Numbered from the stretch's first letter, positions 26,922-35,711 are shown. The stretch is DNA of 64,000 nt from Candidatus Protochlamydia phocaeensis (GCF_001545115.1 NZ_FCNU01000022.1:252128-316127); one strand, 5' to 3'. The notes: generated by a model from the sequence alone, not told the origin. Numbers and translations are program-made.

Positions 26922-28241
26922 ATGACTTCAAAGTATTTTCATTCATTTTTCATGCAGCTGGCAGGAGCATTCTTATTCACTAGCTTGAGTGCTTCTACTG
27001 AACTTGTTGATTCAGAGCTAAAGAATAGCCCTATCACAGAAGCTGCATGCCAAGGAATTCAAAACGAGCTAAATGAAACCTTAGACTCTATGGACCTAGA
27101 GACTCTTTTAAGGCAAAGGCGCAACCGATGTGAACAGTTGGTATTCAAAGCCAATTTATCTCAATGCCGCATTGGTCTAAATGACCGAAGCTTGCTTGGC
27201 GTAACAGCGGATTTTGTTACCTCTTTTAACGGCAATGACTTTTCTTGTTCCGTTTTGCCTGTTGAAGGACCTTTAGGCTTATCCGGCATTCAAATTACGC
27301 CAGCTAACGGTTTGTTCTATACCTTGACCATTCCCCCCATTGGAACACCAGGACCTGTGCCTGATGGCTCCCCTTTCGATCACATCAAATTTCTGGCTTA
27401 TTCCTATTTAATTGACGCTCCAACAGACGGCAGTGAACTTTGCTCAGAATGGGTAGGATCCGGTTTACAGACAAATGTGGAGAACAATCCCTTTGGATTG
27501 GCGGTCACAAATCCCAATGAAGATTGCCGTCTTTCAACTATCGGATTTGTTTCTTTGGCGCCTGATGTTTTGACCACATTTGATTGGATGGTGACCAATG
27601 ACGTGATTTATGCGTTAGTCGAAAGATTGCCTGGCGCGGAAAGCACGTTCGGACTATATGCGGCTTATACCTATACGATTCCGGTAGGAAAACGCCATGG
27701 AAAAGATCGTTTGAACGATCTTCATCGCTTTCAAACCTGCTATAACCGCTTGGCAGGAACTGTAACATGGAAATTAGATGGCCGACCAGTGTTTCAAATT
27801 ACTCAGATCGGACATCGCTTAACGGAAGAAAATGCCTTCTTATACACTAGAAGCGGCAGAAAAATTCCTTTAACCAATCCCGATCGCTTTAAAATTTTGG
27901 ATCACGGCGGCTTTGACCAAAGCCTCAGCCCAGTGGCTATTCAATCCGGTCTAGCGCTTTTCACCTTATTAGACGCCTATCGGCCAAATAATGTTCTTGA
28001 CTTACTTAGCCAAGGACTTGTTCGCTTAGGCTCTAATGAATACCGCGCAGGCCTGACCCCTTTCTATAGCAATCCACAAGCAATCGGACTGCCTGCCACT
28101 TTTACAATCGACGCTCCGCTCGACGTAGCAACGTCCCAGTATCTTCCAACAATCCCTTCTCAGTACCGTTTGTGGGGACAAGGAGGTATCTTGCGTTTAT
28201 TTGATTATCGCATCACGATCAATCATTGCCCAAGAGACTAA
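26922..28241 (+). CDS. Secreted beta-rich protein of unknown function
   Basis: The product has 439 residues with an N-terminal signal peptide (MTSKYFHSFFMQLAGAFLFTSLSA). The mature protein is rich in beta-strand-like segments and reminiscent of a concanavalin-like or DUF6081-type sandwich, with AGTVTWKLDGRPVFQITQIG as a WxxDG-type strand pair and GQGGILRLFDYRITINHCP at the end. That family link is only a resemblance. Cysteines are spread through it and could form disulfides. A near-perfect ribosome binding site, AAAGGAGGCGTA, precedes the ATG. It is flanked by CGTCTGATAAT repeats on both sides and ends in a hairpin at 28251. Confidence 0.6.
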   Translation: MTSKYFHSFFMQLAGAFLFTSLSASTELVDSELKNSPITEAACQGIQNELNETLDSMDLETLLRQRRNRCEQLVFKANLSQCRIGLNDRSLLGVTADFVTSFNGNDFSCSVLPVEGPLGLSGIQITPANGLFYTLTIPPIGTPGPVPDGSPFDHIKFLAYSYLIDAPTDGSELCSEWVGSGLQTNVENNPFGLAVTNPNEDCRLSTIGFVSLAPDVLTTFDWMVTNDVIYALVERLPGAESTFGLYAAYTYTIPVGKRHGKDRLNDLHRFQTCYNRLAGTVTWKLDGRPVFQITQIGHRLTEENAFLYTRSGRKIPLTNPDRFKILDHGGFDQSLSPVAIQSGLALFTLLDAYRPNNVLDLLSQGLVRLGSNEYRAGLTPFYSNPQAIGLPATFTIDAPLDVATSQYLPTIPSQYRLWGQGGILRLFDYRITINHCPRD

Positions 28242-28250
28242 TCGCCTCTC

Positions 28251-28287
28251 GCCTCTTAAATGCAGCCTTAGGGTTCATTTAAGAGGC
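28251..28287 (+). terminator. Terminator hairpin after the secreted-protein gene
   Basis: GCCTCTTAAATG (28251-28262) pairs perfectly with CATTTAAGAGGC (28276-28287). The stem starts 9 bases after the stop codon. Only a few T residues follow, so termination strength is uncertain. Confidence 0.7.
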
Positions 28288-28307
28288 CCTTCTAACATCC
28301 GTATTTT

Positions 28308-28379
28308 AAATCCCACCCTATCAACGTCTGATAATATTTAATAAAAAAAAGAAAACCTTCTCAACCGGGTCTGATAATG
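28308..28379 (+). repeat. Two CGTCTGATAAT-type repeats
   Basis: AAATCCCACC (28308-28317) is followed by AACGTCTGATAATATT (28323-28338), and a diverged GGTCTGATAATG lies at 28368-28379. Composite structure and spacing match the copies at 25295 and 26690. Confidence 0.6.
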
Positions 28380-28395
28380 TTTTTGTTTTTCCTTT

Positions 28396-28425
28396 AAAGC
28401 CCCGGCCTTTACGGCCAAGGGCTTT
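28396..28425 (-). terminator. GC-rich hairpin behind tex
   Basis: AAAGCCC (28396-28402) pairs with GGGCTTT (28419-28425), with an inner CGGCC/GGCC pair. It lies just beyond the tex stop codon. No T tract follows on the minus strand, so it may be a weak or Rho-assisted terminator. Confidence 0.5.
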
Positions 28426-28437
28426 AATCCATTCTTT

Positions 28438-30696
28438 CTAGAGGGAAGCGAAGGGATTATTTTGAAAGCTTTTTATTGGTTTGCCAGTGGATTTATTTGT
28501 ATTTGGCTTGGTCGAAGTTAACTGTGCTTCCGAAGAACGCTTCTGCCCTATGCGGGCCGTTAAAGCGATGCGCTTGCGATCCAAATCTACCAGCAAAACT
28601 TCAACTTTAATTTTATCCCCTGTTTTGACAGCCTCGCTCGGATGCTTGATATATTGGTGGGAGAGCTCGGATAGATGGATGAGCCCATCCTGATGAACAC
28701 CAATGTCTACAAATGCTCCAAAAGCCGTTACATTTGTGACAATTCCTTCCAATTGCAAACCTGGTTTAAGGTCTTGAATGGACAAGATATCTTCACGGAA
28801 GCAAGGGGGCTCGAAAACTGCCCGTGGATCACGCCCCGGTTTTTTTAATTCTTGAACGATATCTTGCAGCGTCAATTCACCCACTGTTGAATTGACATAG
28901 CGTTTGAGATCAATATTAGAGGCAAGGGAAGGGTTATTGACTAAATTTACAAGAGGAACGCCTAAATCCGCTGCCATTTGTTCGACCACTTCATAGCGTT
29001 CCGGATGCACGGCCGAGGCATCGAGGGGATGCTCGCCATTGCGAATACGCAAAAATCCTGCCGCTTGCTCGAACGTTTTTGCCCCGAATCCCGTCACGTC
29101 GCGCAATTGTTTTCGATTGCTAAAAGCCCCTTTCGATTCCCTGTGCTTGATAATTTTTTGGGCTAGAGAAGGTCCGATGCCGGAAACATAAGACAGTAAA
29201 GATGCGCTGGCCGTATTTAAATCTACGCCGACGTGGTTTACGCAGCTTTCAACGACGTGATTGAGTTGATCGAGCAAGAGAGGTTGATGAACATCATGTT
29301 GGTACTGTCCGACGCCAATGGATTTGGGATCAATTTTGACAAGCTCGGCCAATGGGTCTTGCAAGCGCCTTGCAATGGATATCGCTCCTCGGATAGTCAG
29401 GTCCAAGTCCGGAAACTCTTCGCGAGCAATATCCGAAGCGCTATAGACGCTGGCGCCTGCTTCATTGACAGCAACAATAATAATCCCATTTAAACTTTCT
29501 TTTTTTAATAATTGCCGAACAAACATTTCCGTCTCGCGTCCGGCAGTCCCGTTTCCAATTCCAATGGCATAAGGCTGGAAAGTTCGAATAAATTTCAATA
29601 AGTCGCGTTCCGCTTGAAGATGAGCATTTTCTCCTTGGGATGGATAAATGGTAATCGTGCTCAAGTATCTTCCCGTCTCATCAACTGCTGCGCATTTGCA
29701 GCCTGTTCTTAAACCTGGATCGATTCCGATGACAGCACGCCCTCCTAGAGGAGAAGCGAGAAGGAGATGGCGCAAATTATTGGCAAAAATTTCTACCGCG
29801 GCTCGATCCGAGGCAAGTTTTAAATCGAGGCGGACATCCGTTTCTACAGAAGGATAAAGCAACCGCTTAAAGGCATCTTCAATCGCTTGTAAAAGCTGAG
29901 AAGCAAAAGGTGAAGAAGGGATGACTCTCATCAATTGGCCGATTTGGCGTAAAAGAGGCTCTTCTTCAACTTCAATGGAAAAATCCAATACGTCTTCCCG
30001 CTCCCCTCTACGGATGGCTAGATAGCGATGTGAAGGAATAGTCCTGACTTTTTCTTTAAAATCATAATACTGCTCGAATTTTGTCGGTCCTTTTACTTCC
30101 GGGCGGACTTTTGAAACAACAATGCCCTCTGCAGCAAAGGCGTCGCGTACACAAGTACGCACGACGGCATCTTCAGCAATTCTTTCTGCCAGAATATCTC
30201 TTGCTCCAGCTAAAGCTGCGTCCGTATCATCCACGCCCTTTTCCGGATTAAGATAGGCCAAAGCGGCTTGTTCGGGCGTCCCTGTCATAGGCTGAGATAA
30301 AATAAGATCGGCCAATGGCTCCAGTCCCTTTTCTTTTGCAATCATTGCCCGGGTACGGCGCTTCGGCTTATAAGGCAAATAAAGGTCTTCTAAAGCCGTC
30401 TTCACTGTGCATGCTAAAATCTGCTCTCTCAACGATTCAGTCAATTTGCCTTGTGCTTCAATGGAAGCTAAAATCACTTGCCGCCTGTCTTCTAATTCTT
30501 GCAGATAAGTATAGCGTTCTTGAATGGCCTTAATTTGCACTTCATCTAAATTTCCCGTGGCTTCCTTGCGATAGCGGGCAATAAACGGAATGGTATTTCC
30601 GCTTTCTAACAGTTGAATCACAGCTTGCACAGAGGAATTAGCCAAAGACAATTCATTTGCGACTTGAGCGATAAATAATCCAGGCGTCTCGTCCAT
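28438..30696 (-). CDS. tex: Tex RNA-binding transcription accessory protein
   Basis: The product has 752 residues, the usual Tex length. The domain order is clear: Tex_N helical region (about 1-190, with SGNTIPFIARYRKEATGNLD and LYLPYKPKRRTRA), YqgF-like nuclease fold (about 330-450, AVIGIDPGLRTGCKCA), helix-hairpin-helix pair (about 500-565, YVSGIGPSLAQKIIKHRE and VTGFGAKTFEQAAGFLRI), and a C-terminal S1 domain (about 645-715, GIVTNVTAFGAFVDIGVHQD). Tex binds nucleic acid and acts in transcription and translation quality control. The start at 30696 has GAGGTAATA upstream. The tail beyond S1 is Ser/Lys/Asn-rich. Confidence 0.97.
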   Translation of the reverse strand: MDETPGLFIAQVANELSLANSSVQAVIQLLESGNTIPFIARYRKEATGNLDEVQIKAIQERYTYLQELEDRRQVILASIEAQGKLTESLREQILACTVKTALEDLYLPYKPKRRTRAMIAKEKGLEPLADLILSQPMTGTPEQAALAYLNPEKGVDDTDAALAGARDILAERIAEDAVVRTCVRDAFAAEGIVVSKVRPEVKGPTKFEQYYDFKEKVRTIPSHRYLAIRRGEREDVLDFSIEVEEEPLLRQIGQLMRVIPSSPFASQLLQAIEDAFKRLLYPSVETDVRLDLKLASDRAAVEIFANNLRHLLLASPLGGRAVIGIDPGLRTGCKCAAVDETGRYLSTITIYPSQGENAHLQAERDLLKFIRTFQPYAIGIGNGTAGRETEMFVRQLLKKESLNGIIIVAVNEAGASVYSASDIAREEFPDLDLTIRGAISIARRLQDPLAELVKIDPKSIGVGQYQHDVHQPLLLDQLNHVVESCVNHVGVDLNTASASLLSYVSGIGPSLAQKIIKHRESKGAFSNRKQLRDVTGFGAKTFEQAAGFLRIRNGEHPLDASAVHPERYEVVEQMAADLGVPLVNLVNNPSLASNIDLKRYVNSTVGELTLQDIVQELKKPGRDPRAVFEPPCFREDILSIQDLKPGLQLEGIVTNVTAFGAFVDIGVHQDGLIHLSELSHQYIKHPSEAVKTGDKIKVEVLLVDLDRKRIALTARIGQKRSSEAQLTSTKPNTNKSTGKPIKSFQNNPFASL

Positions 30697-30934
30697 TATT
30701 ACCTCATCTAATTTGTTGCTGTTTTGCCCTGCGCATCCCTTACTCTTAAACGTTTTGTCATAGTGGGCGGATGATTAATAACCCGAGTTAATAACGTGAA
30801 GCCAGAATGACAAAATTTAGCAATCAGGCGACCGCTAAATTCACATTCTTTGCTGCGGAGCATGCGCAATTAATAAGAAGGGATCATTTTTAAGTAAAAA
30901 GAAGAGAAAATCAAGCGATTTGTCATTAAATAGC

Positions 30935-30975
30935 CCTCTTTCAAGATTAAAGAAGCCTTTTATTCTTGAAAGAGG
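30935..30975 (-). terminator. Terminator hairpin of the DUF4019 gene
   Basis: CCTCTTTCAAGA (30935-30946) pairs perfectly with TCTTGAAAGAGG (30964-30975). It is 26 bases beyond the stop at 31001. Nothing gene-like was seen in the rest of the 30697-31000 gap apart from a 28-codon open frame near 30806. Confidence 0.75.
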
Positions 30976-31000
30976 TTAATAATAATTTTGAAATTGGTTT

Positions 31001-31630
31001 TTAATTCACTTGATAAGTCAAGACGTGCCATTTGCCGTCCGTTCCCAAGCGCAAGGTTAATAGCTCTCCTGAATTAGGGGCGCGCTCAAAAGAGGTATCG
31101 TACTCCACAACCATATAAGGACCTTTAGGGAGTCCATGGGGATCCATTGCAGGCCTTTGATCTTTTAGAATACGGGAATGAACGTTTCCTAAGCGCTTTC
31201 TTGCTAGGTTCAAGGCCGTTACCCATTCTTGCTGCGTAATTGTGCGCTGAAATATAGGATCTCCTTTCGTCCAGGCTTCGGCATAACGCCCTTTGTCTAA
31301 ATCATCCACATAATCTTTAGCCGCTTGGCCCCCCTCTATCATCCAAGCTGCCCATGGATTTTGCTCATCCTTAGCCGTTTCTTTTGCCGCTTCTTTAGAG
31401 GACGAGGTAGCCGGAGTTGTCACCACTTGAACAGCAGTCCCGTTTGACGCCAGCTTCTTTTCATTAGAATTCTCTTCTTTATTCTGATTAGGGGCTGTTT
31501 GGACCGTCACGGGAACCTTAGGAATGGATTGAGATGACGAATCTGCTGCTTCTACAGCAGGCAGAGAAAACGTTAAGCAATTAGACCCAATTCCAAAACT
31601 CCATAATATTCCATGTAAATATTTATTCAT
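31001..31630 (-). CDS. Secreted DUF4019 family protein
   Basis: The product has 209 residues. The N-terminus (MNKYLHGILWSFGIGSNCLTF, cleavage after PAVEA) looks like a signal peptide. Residues 30-95 are a low-complexity Ser/Thr/Lys/Ala-rich linker. The C-terminal domain, AAKDYVDDLDKGRYAEAWTK, then QQEWVTALNLARKRLG, SRIL and GPYMVVEYDTSFE, ending GKWHVLTYQVN, matches DUF4019. Its function is unknown, and it has the cystatin/NTF2-like appearance of small extracytoplasmic domains. It is probably exported to the periplasm. Confidence 0.75.
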   Translation of the reverse strand: MNKYLHGILWSFGIGSNCLTFSLPAVEAADSSSQSIPKVPVTVQTAPNQNKEENSNEKKLASNGTAVQVVTTPATSSSKEAAKETAKDEQNPWAAWMIEGGQAAKDYVDDLDKGRYAEAWTKGDPIFQRTITQQEWVTALNLARKRLGNVHSRILKDQRPAMDPHGLPKGPYMVVEYDTSFERAPNSGELLTLRLGTDGKWHVLTYQVN

Positions 31631-31812
31631 TCTATCCTCTCTTTAAGTGGAATTATCTTCTTCATGGCATAAACAAGATTTTTTTTTAAGAAAGAATTGA
31701 CCTTTTGCGTAAATCTTTATTCTCTTTGAAAGAGTCTTTGAGATATGTTTTCCTTGAGGGATGTTAAAGAACAGTTATTTAGCAGTCTTAAGAAACCCAC
31801 AAGGGGCTTACA

Positions 31813-32658
31813 TTGGAAACGATTTTAAAACAGACTTATACCTATGCCACTAAGTGGCTTCACTCCACTCTTTGGACTTATAATCAAATCTCCATAACGC
31901 CTTTAAGTTTAGTACGTTTTATTATTTTTATTCTGCTTGCTATTTGGTTAGCCAAGTTTGCTTTAAATCTAATTACGGCGGCTGGCGAAAAACGCCTGTC
32001 TTCGCAGCGTTCGCTCTTATACCGTCTCGGGAGATTAGTCTATTACTCTATTATTGGATTAGGCGTATTATTTGCTCTATCAACAATTGGATTTGACTTT
32101 TCTACTTTAGCCTTACTGGCAGGAGCCTTAGGCATTGGATTAGGGTTCGGGATGCAGGCGATCTTCAACAATTTTTTCTCCGGAATCATTCTTCTTTTTG
32201 AAAATCAGCTGCAAATTGGAGATTTTGTTGAATTAGAAGGAGGCGTAAAAGGGGAAATTCAAGACATTAATTTCCGCACAACTCAATTAAAAACAGCCGA
32301 GGGTGCGCTGATTTTTGTTCCCAATTCCGCTTTAATTAATAATCGCCTCAGTTTAATTTGGACCCCTGCCACTCCTTATCGCTGCCTTTGCCTTCCTTTT
32401 TCTCTTGCTCCCAACAGCAACCCGGACATTCCAATAAAAAATCTTTTAGAGAAAGCTCGGCAAAAAGAACAAACGGTTTTACCTCCCCTTCGTCCGGATC
32501 CTGCGGTTTATCTCCTAAATGCCAGTGAAGATAAACTTGACTATCAGTTATGTGTATGGGTGAAAGAAAAAAATCCAGCAGAGCACGCAGCCCTTATGTC
32601 AGATTATAGGCACTTGCTAGAAGGCTCTTTGAAGAAAGAGCGCTTTTCCAAAGGCTAA
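31813..32658 (+). CDS. Small-conductance mechanosensitive channel (MscS family)
   Basis: The product has 281 residues, like E. coli MscS in length. Two N-terminal membrane helices precede the pore-lining TM3: LALLAGALGIGLGFGMQAIF, with the Gly/Ala-rich packing and the conserved GxGxG..Q. The MscS beta domain follows (GDFVELEGGVKGEIQDINFR, then VPNSALINNRLSLIW). The C-terminus is the usual alpha/beta vestibule domain. It opens under hypo-osmotic stress to let solutes out. The start is TTG 31813, preceded by AAGGGGC. It is transcribed alone and ends in an inverted repeat. Confidence 0.92.
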   Translation: METILKQTYTYATKWLHSTLWTYNQISITPLSLVRFIIFILLAIWLAKFALNLITAAGEKRLSSQRSLLYRLGRLVYYSIIGLGVLFALSTIGFDFSTLALLAGALGIGLGFGMQAIFNNFFSGIILLFENQLQIGDFVELEGGVKGEIQDINFRTTQLKTAEGALIFVPNSALINNRLSLIWTPATPYRCLCLPFSLAPNSNPDIPIKNLLEKARQKEQTVLPPLRPDPAVYLLNASEDKLDYQLCVWVKEKNPAEHAALMSDYRHLLEGSLKKERFSKG

Positions 32659-32680
32659 ACACTTATTGCAAAGGATGTGA

Positions 32681-32733
32681 AATTAAATCACCGAAATGAG
32701 AAAAAAAGAAGATAGCCATTCGGTGATTTAATT
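32681..32733 (+). terminator. Inverted repeat behind mscS-like gene
   Basis: AATTAAATCACCGAA (32681-32695) and TTCGGTGATTTAATT (32719-32733) form a perfect 15-bp stem with a 23-base loop. It starts 23 bases after the stop. It may terminate in both directions, facing the minus-strand gene ending at 32823. Confidence 0.65.
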
Positions 32734-32822
32734 TAGATGTGCAGCCTGCTGATCGATTTCAGTTTCCTTGGAAAGGATTGAATTCATAAGCAAGCGGCAT
32801 TCATTAACAAGGGGAGCAGATT

Positions 32823-33311
32823 TTAGAATCCCGGACTTTTTCCGTTTCCTTTATTTTCTTGCTGGTAGCTACCGCCTGATTGTCCTTGCTGCTTCCCTAC
32901 ATGGCATTGCTCGCCGATCATTTTTTTCAATTTGTCTTCGTAGCATTGACTGCAATGCTCTTCTGACATTTTATTCTGCCATCTTTCCCGATTGACTTCG
33001 CAAACGACTTTCGCCAATTCATCTATGTGGTGATCATTTGCACGAATATGCTCTTTCATTTTTTCTTTAAGCACTTCCATCCAAGCTAAATCCGCAATAC
33101 AAAGAAGTTTGTGAGCATGTTCTTTACATCCTCCGCCACCGCACGAATGCTGCTGGCATCCGCAACTTCCGTGGCCGCCTGCGCATCCACAGCTTTGACA
33201 AGAGCAACTGCCTTTACAAGACCCGCAAGAACAGCTTCCGCCTTGCATGCTATGGCAGCTATGACCATGTGTTCCACATCCACCGGATTGACCGTGACAA
33301 TGACAAGACAT
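32823..33311 (-). CDS. Cys/Gly/His-rich probable metal-binding protein
   Basis: The product has 162 residues. The start at 33311 is fixed by AAGGAGG 6 bases upstream; the frame is open upstream to 33398 but begins with an unconvincing sequence. Residues 1-70 are a run of Cys-His, Cys-Gly and Cys-Ser pairs (MSCHCHGQSGGC, SCSCGSCKGSCSCQSCGC) resembling metallothionein-like or zinc-binding tracts. A conserved-looking helical domain follows (about 70-150, LLCIADLAWMEVLKEKMKEH, then CSQCYEDKLKKM). There is no signal peptide. It probably binds metal in the cytoplasm, although the low-complexity region could instead be structural. The family is not recognised. Confidence 0.7.
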   Translation of the reverse strand: MSCHCHGQSGGCGTHGHSCHSMQGGSCSCGSCKGSCSCQSCGCAGGHGSCGCQQHSCGGGGCKEHAHKLLCIADLAWMEVLKEKMKEHIRANDHHIDELAKVVCEVNRERWQNKMSEEHCSQCYEDKLKKMIGEQCHVGKQQGQSGGSYQQENKGNGKSPGF

Positions 33312-33693
33312 GGTATCCTCCTTATAATTAATAATTATAGTGTTAATGGAAACCTTTGTTCCCTTCCCCACTCTAGTCCGAAACAAACAAAAATTCAATT
33401 TTTTTTTAGATTATTTTTTTTTGAAAACGGAGAAGAACATCAAAATTTATAATCGCCTCTCTATAAAAGAATTGGCTTATCGACTGGCCAACAAATTCCT
33501 ATTTGAACCTGCGATATCTAGACTTCTGCTTTATAAAAACGTAGCTGTGAAGAGAAAAAAGAGTGGCAGGCTTTTTTGTCCGCTGCTTTTTTTTAACAGC
33601 AGGAGCCGTGGGAAACCAATTTGTGATCTCTATCTCGAGTGGAATTTATTTTTAACCGGATTTTGAATCTAAAAACTCTATTTATAAAATTTT
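33312..33693. other. AT-rich 382-base intergenic region
   Basis: This stretch holds the ribosome binding site of the Cys-rich gene and, beyond it, T- and A-rich sequence without a supported gene. Open frames here read through low-complexity sequence (FNFFLDYFFLK) and are not convincing. Confidence 0.5.
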
Positions 33694-34614
33694 TTATTTA
33701 ATAAATAAACTTGTCATGACAGGAACATAAAAGAGAGCGAAAAGAGTGCTGAGCAAAACAGTCGCCGCCGCTTTTTCCGGATGACATTTCACCAAAGTCG
33801 CCATAATGACAGTATTGACCGCTAGGGGAACAATCGAAAGTAAGATCAAAACCTGATGAATAATGGGATCATAAATACCGAAGAAGCTCTTATCAAGGGC
33901 AATGATGAGCAAGACGAGAAGCGGCCAAACCAAAAACTTGGCAAGAAAGGTCATTCCAACAAATTTAACGTCCAATTTAAAGTGCGTTAACCCCGCCAAG
34001 CCAAGTCCAATGATCATCATTCCCATAACAACATAAACCCCTTTGATATGGCCAATAAACTCTAGATAAATATCGGGCATTGAAAATTGGCAAAGGTTGA
34101 AAGCCAGGCCAAGCATAAAAGCATATAATGTCGGCAGCCGCAGAATTTTGTAAAAGCACTCTTTAGGGGTATAACTGCCTTTAGCACTGATATAATAACC
34201 AAGAGAGTTATCATAAAGCGTGACGCCTAAAAGGGCCATGATATACACCCCCTCTATCTGCGGATTAAAAATCATCATGGCAAGAGGAACGCCAAAATAT
34301 CCTGTCGCTCCGGAACCCGCACTGAAAGCCATAATATTTTTGGAAGAATCGGACCAGATCCTGCGGGAAAAACGATAAAAAACGAGGCATAAGGAACAGG
34401 AGATCACAAAGGTCAAAATGGGCAGCGTCATAATTCGCATATCTAATTGCGTATTGAGCACGCCATTAAAAATAATAAGAGGACTGATAATGTAAAACAT
34501 CAACGTCGCAATCGTGTCTTGGTTCGCCTGAAGCTTTTTGCCGGCGATATATCCCAAGAGAATGTTTAAATAAAGTGGGATAAGCTTTATACTTAGCGTA
34601 ATAAAGAAAGGCAT
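33694..34614 (-). CDS. AEC family (auxin efflux carrier-like) permease
   Basis: The product has 306 residues from ATG 34614, chosen because the upstream globin gene ends at 34620 and the longer frame would overlap it. Ten hydrophobic helices in the BASS-like arrangement of AEC carriers are visible: IPLYLNILLGYIAGKKL, MLGLAFNLCQFSMPDIYLE, ILLSIVPLAVNTVIMATLVK and the helix-breaking GSGATGYFGVPLAMM. Bacterial AEC proteins transport organic acids such as malate or malonate. With the globin gene directly upstream (5-base gap), it probably forms a two-gene transcript; a functional link is not obvious. Confidence 0.85.
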   Translation of the reverse strand: MPFFITLSIKLIPLYLNILLGYIAGKKLQANQDTIATLMFYIISPLIIFNGVLNTQLDMRIMTLPILTFVISCSLCLVFYRFSRRIWSDSSKNIMAFSAGSGATGYFGVPLAMMIFNPQIEGVYIMALLGVTLYDNSLGYYISAKGSYTPKECFYKILRLPTLYAFMLGLAFNLCQFSMPDIYLEFIGHIKGVYVVMGMMIIGLGLAGLTHFKLDVKFVGMTFLAKFLVWPLLVLLIIALDKSFFGIYDPIIHQVLILLSIVPLAVNTVIMATLVKCHPEKAAATVLLSTLFALFYVPVMTSLFIK

Positions 34615-34619
34615 AGTAT

Positions 34620-35057
34620 TTATTTGGTATTGACCATCCAAGCAGAGAATTGCTCTAAGAAACGCCAAAAGCCATCCATATATTCCATGGGAAAGTGATA
34701 TTTTTTATCCGCATCCCGAAGGATCGCTTTAAAACACTCTAGCCAGACTTGTCTGGCGTTTTCATCGATAGCAAAAGACAAATGCCGCTGGCGCATGCGA
34801 GGGCTTCCATATTGCTGTTGATAGAGAGGAGGGCCTCCGAGAATATAAACAAAAAAGGCAGCAGAGCGCTGCGAGGCTGCAACCATATCTGGAGGAAAAA
34901 GAGAACGAATAGAAGATTTTTCAAGCTCTAAATAAAAATCTTCTAACATTTTATAAATGTTATCTTCGCCCATTTGGGCATAAATGCGAGGATCTGGATT
35001 GATCCCCTGCTGAGGAGGGCCGCCTTGCGGAACATAGAACCGCTGTTCTTCTGACAT
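34620..35057 (-). CDS. Truncated haemoglobin (group II-like)
   Basis: The product has 145 residues. The core includes GEDNIYKMLEDFYLELEKS (helix B/E start), PPDMVAASQRSAAFFVYILG, then GGPPLYQQQYGSPRMRQRHL, where the histidine of RQRHL is the proximal haem ligand. W in QVWLECFKA is the conserved tryptophan of group II globins (G8 position). The N-terminal extension, MSEEQRFYVPQGGPPQQGIN, is unusual and proline/glutamine-rich. Truncated haemoglobins bind O2 and NO and detoxify reactive nitrogen, which fits an intracellular bacterium. Confidence 0.85.
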   Translation of the reverse strand: MSEEQRFYVPQGGPPQQGINPDPRIYAQMGEDNIYKMLEDFYLELEKSSIRSLFPPDMVAASQRSAAFFVYILGGPPLYQQQYGSPRMRQRHLSFAIDENARQVWLECFKAILRDADKKYHFPMEYMDGFWRFLEQFSAWMVNTK

Positions 35058-35299
35058 GATATTTTCCGTGAAAACAGACTCTTACTTTAGCATAAGCCAT
35101 ACAATTTGTCCAGTCCTTAGTGATCGAGAGCATCATCTGAGCCTATTTTCCAATATTCAAAAAAGTATTTTTTTCTTTTACACCTCATTATTGAACTTAT
35201 CCTTCGCAAATCTTCCGTAAAGATAAAAATAAAATTCACTTGAGAGCTTTCAAAGAAATATGCTAAACGTATACTGTATTTTTCACCCCCGGTACAGCC

Positions 35300-35644
35300 A
35301 TGCAAAAAAAATCTTATGTCGTTTGGATATATGCGATGATTGTTCTTGTTGGAGGAATCATCGGCTATCAAACGGCCAATAGTCTGCCTTCCTTAATTGC
35401 TTCAACGCTTATCGCTATTATTTTAGCCGGATGCGGCTATGGGATCAAAAAAGGATATGCCACGGCCTATTATGCCTCTTTAGCCGTCTTGTTCTTTGTC
35501 CTCGCTTTTTTTGGCTATCGCTTTTCGCTGGCCTTTAAATTTATGCCAGCGGGAATGATGTTTATTATAACAGGCGTAGTCTTAGCTTACTTATTTGCAA
35601 ACCGAAAACAAGTCACGTGTGCGTGCTCTAAGAAGATTTCTTAA
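35300..35644 (+). CDS. TMEM14-like membrane protein
   Basis: The product has 114 residues with four short hydrophobic helices. The pattern GGIIGYQTANSLPSLIAS, then GCGYGIKKGY and MPAGMMFIITGVVLA is that of the TMEM14/UPF0136 family. That family is found in eukaryotic mitochondria and plastids, where it is linked to haem and fatty-acid transport, as well as in cyanobacteria and some chlamydiae. No experimental role is known in chlamydiae. The C-terminus, QVTCACSKK, is short and cysteine-containing. It is a single gene with a terminator at 35659. Confidence 0.75.
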   Translation: MQKKSYVVWIYAMIVLVGGIIGYQTANSLPSLIASTLIAIILAGCGYGIKKGYATAYYASLAVLFFVLAFFGYRFSLAFKFMPAGMMFIITGVVLAYLFANRKQVTCACSKKIS

Positions 35645-35658
35645 AACTGCCTAAGAAA

Positions 35659-35690
35659 GGCTTTGAACTTCATTCGTATCTTCAAAGCCT
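35659..35690. terminator. Bidirectional terminator between convergent genes
   Basis: AGGCTTTGAA (35659-35668) pairs perfectly with TTCAAAGCCT (35681-35690). It lies between the TMEM14-like gene (ending 35644, +) and the MATE gene (ending 35712, -). Confidence 0.75.
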
Positions 35691-35711
35691 GTTAAATCCC
35701 TTTTAATGGCT

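Noticed and set aside
33340..33666. 108-codon plus-strand frame in the gap after the Cys-rich gene
   Set aside because: Low-complexity Phe/Lys/Asn-rich product, no domain and no ribosome binding site.
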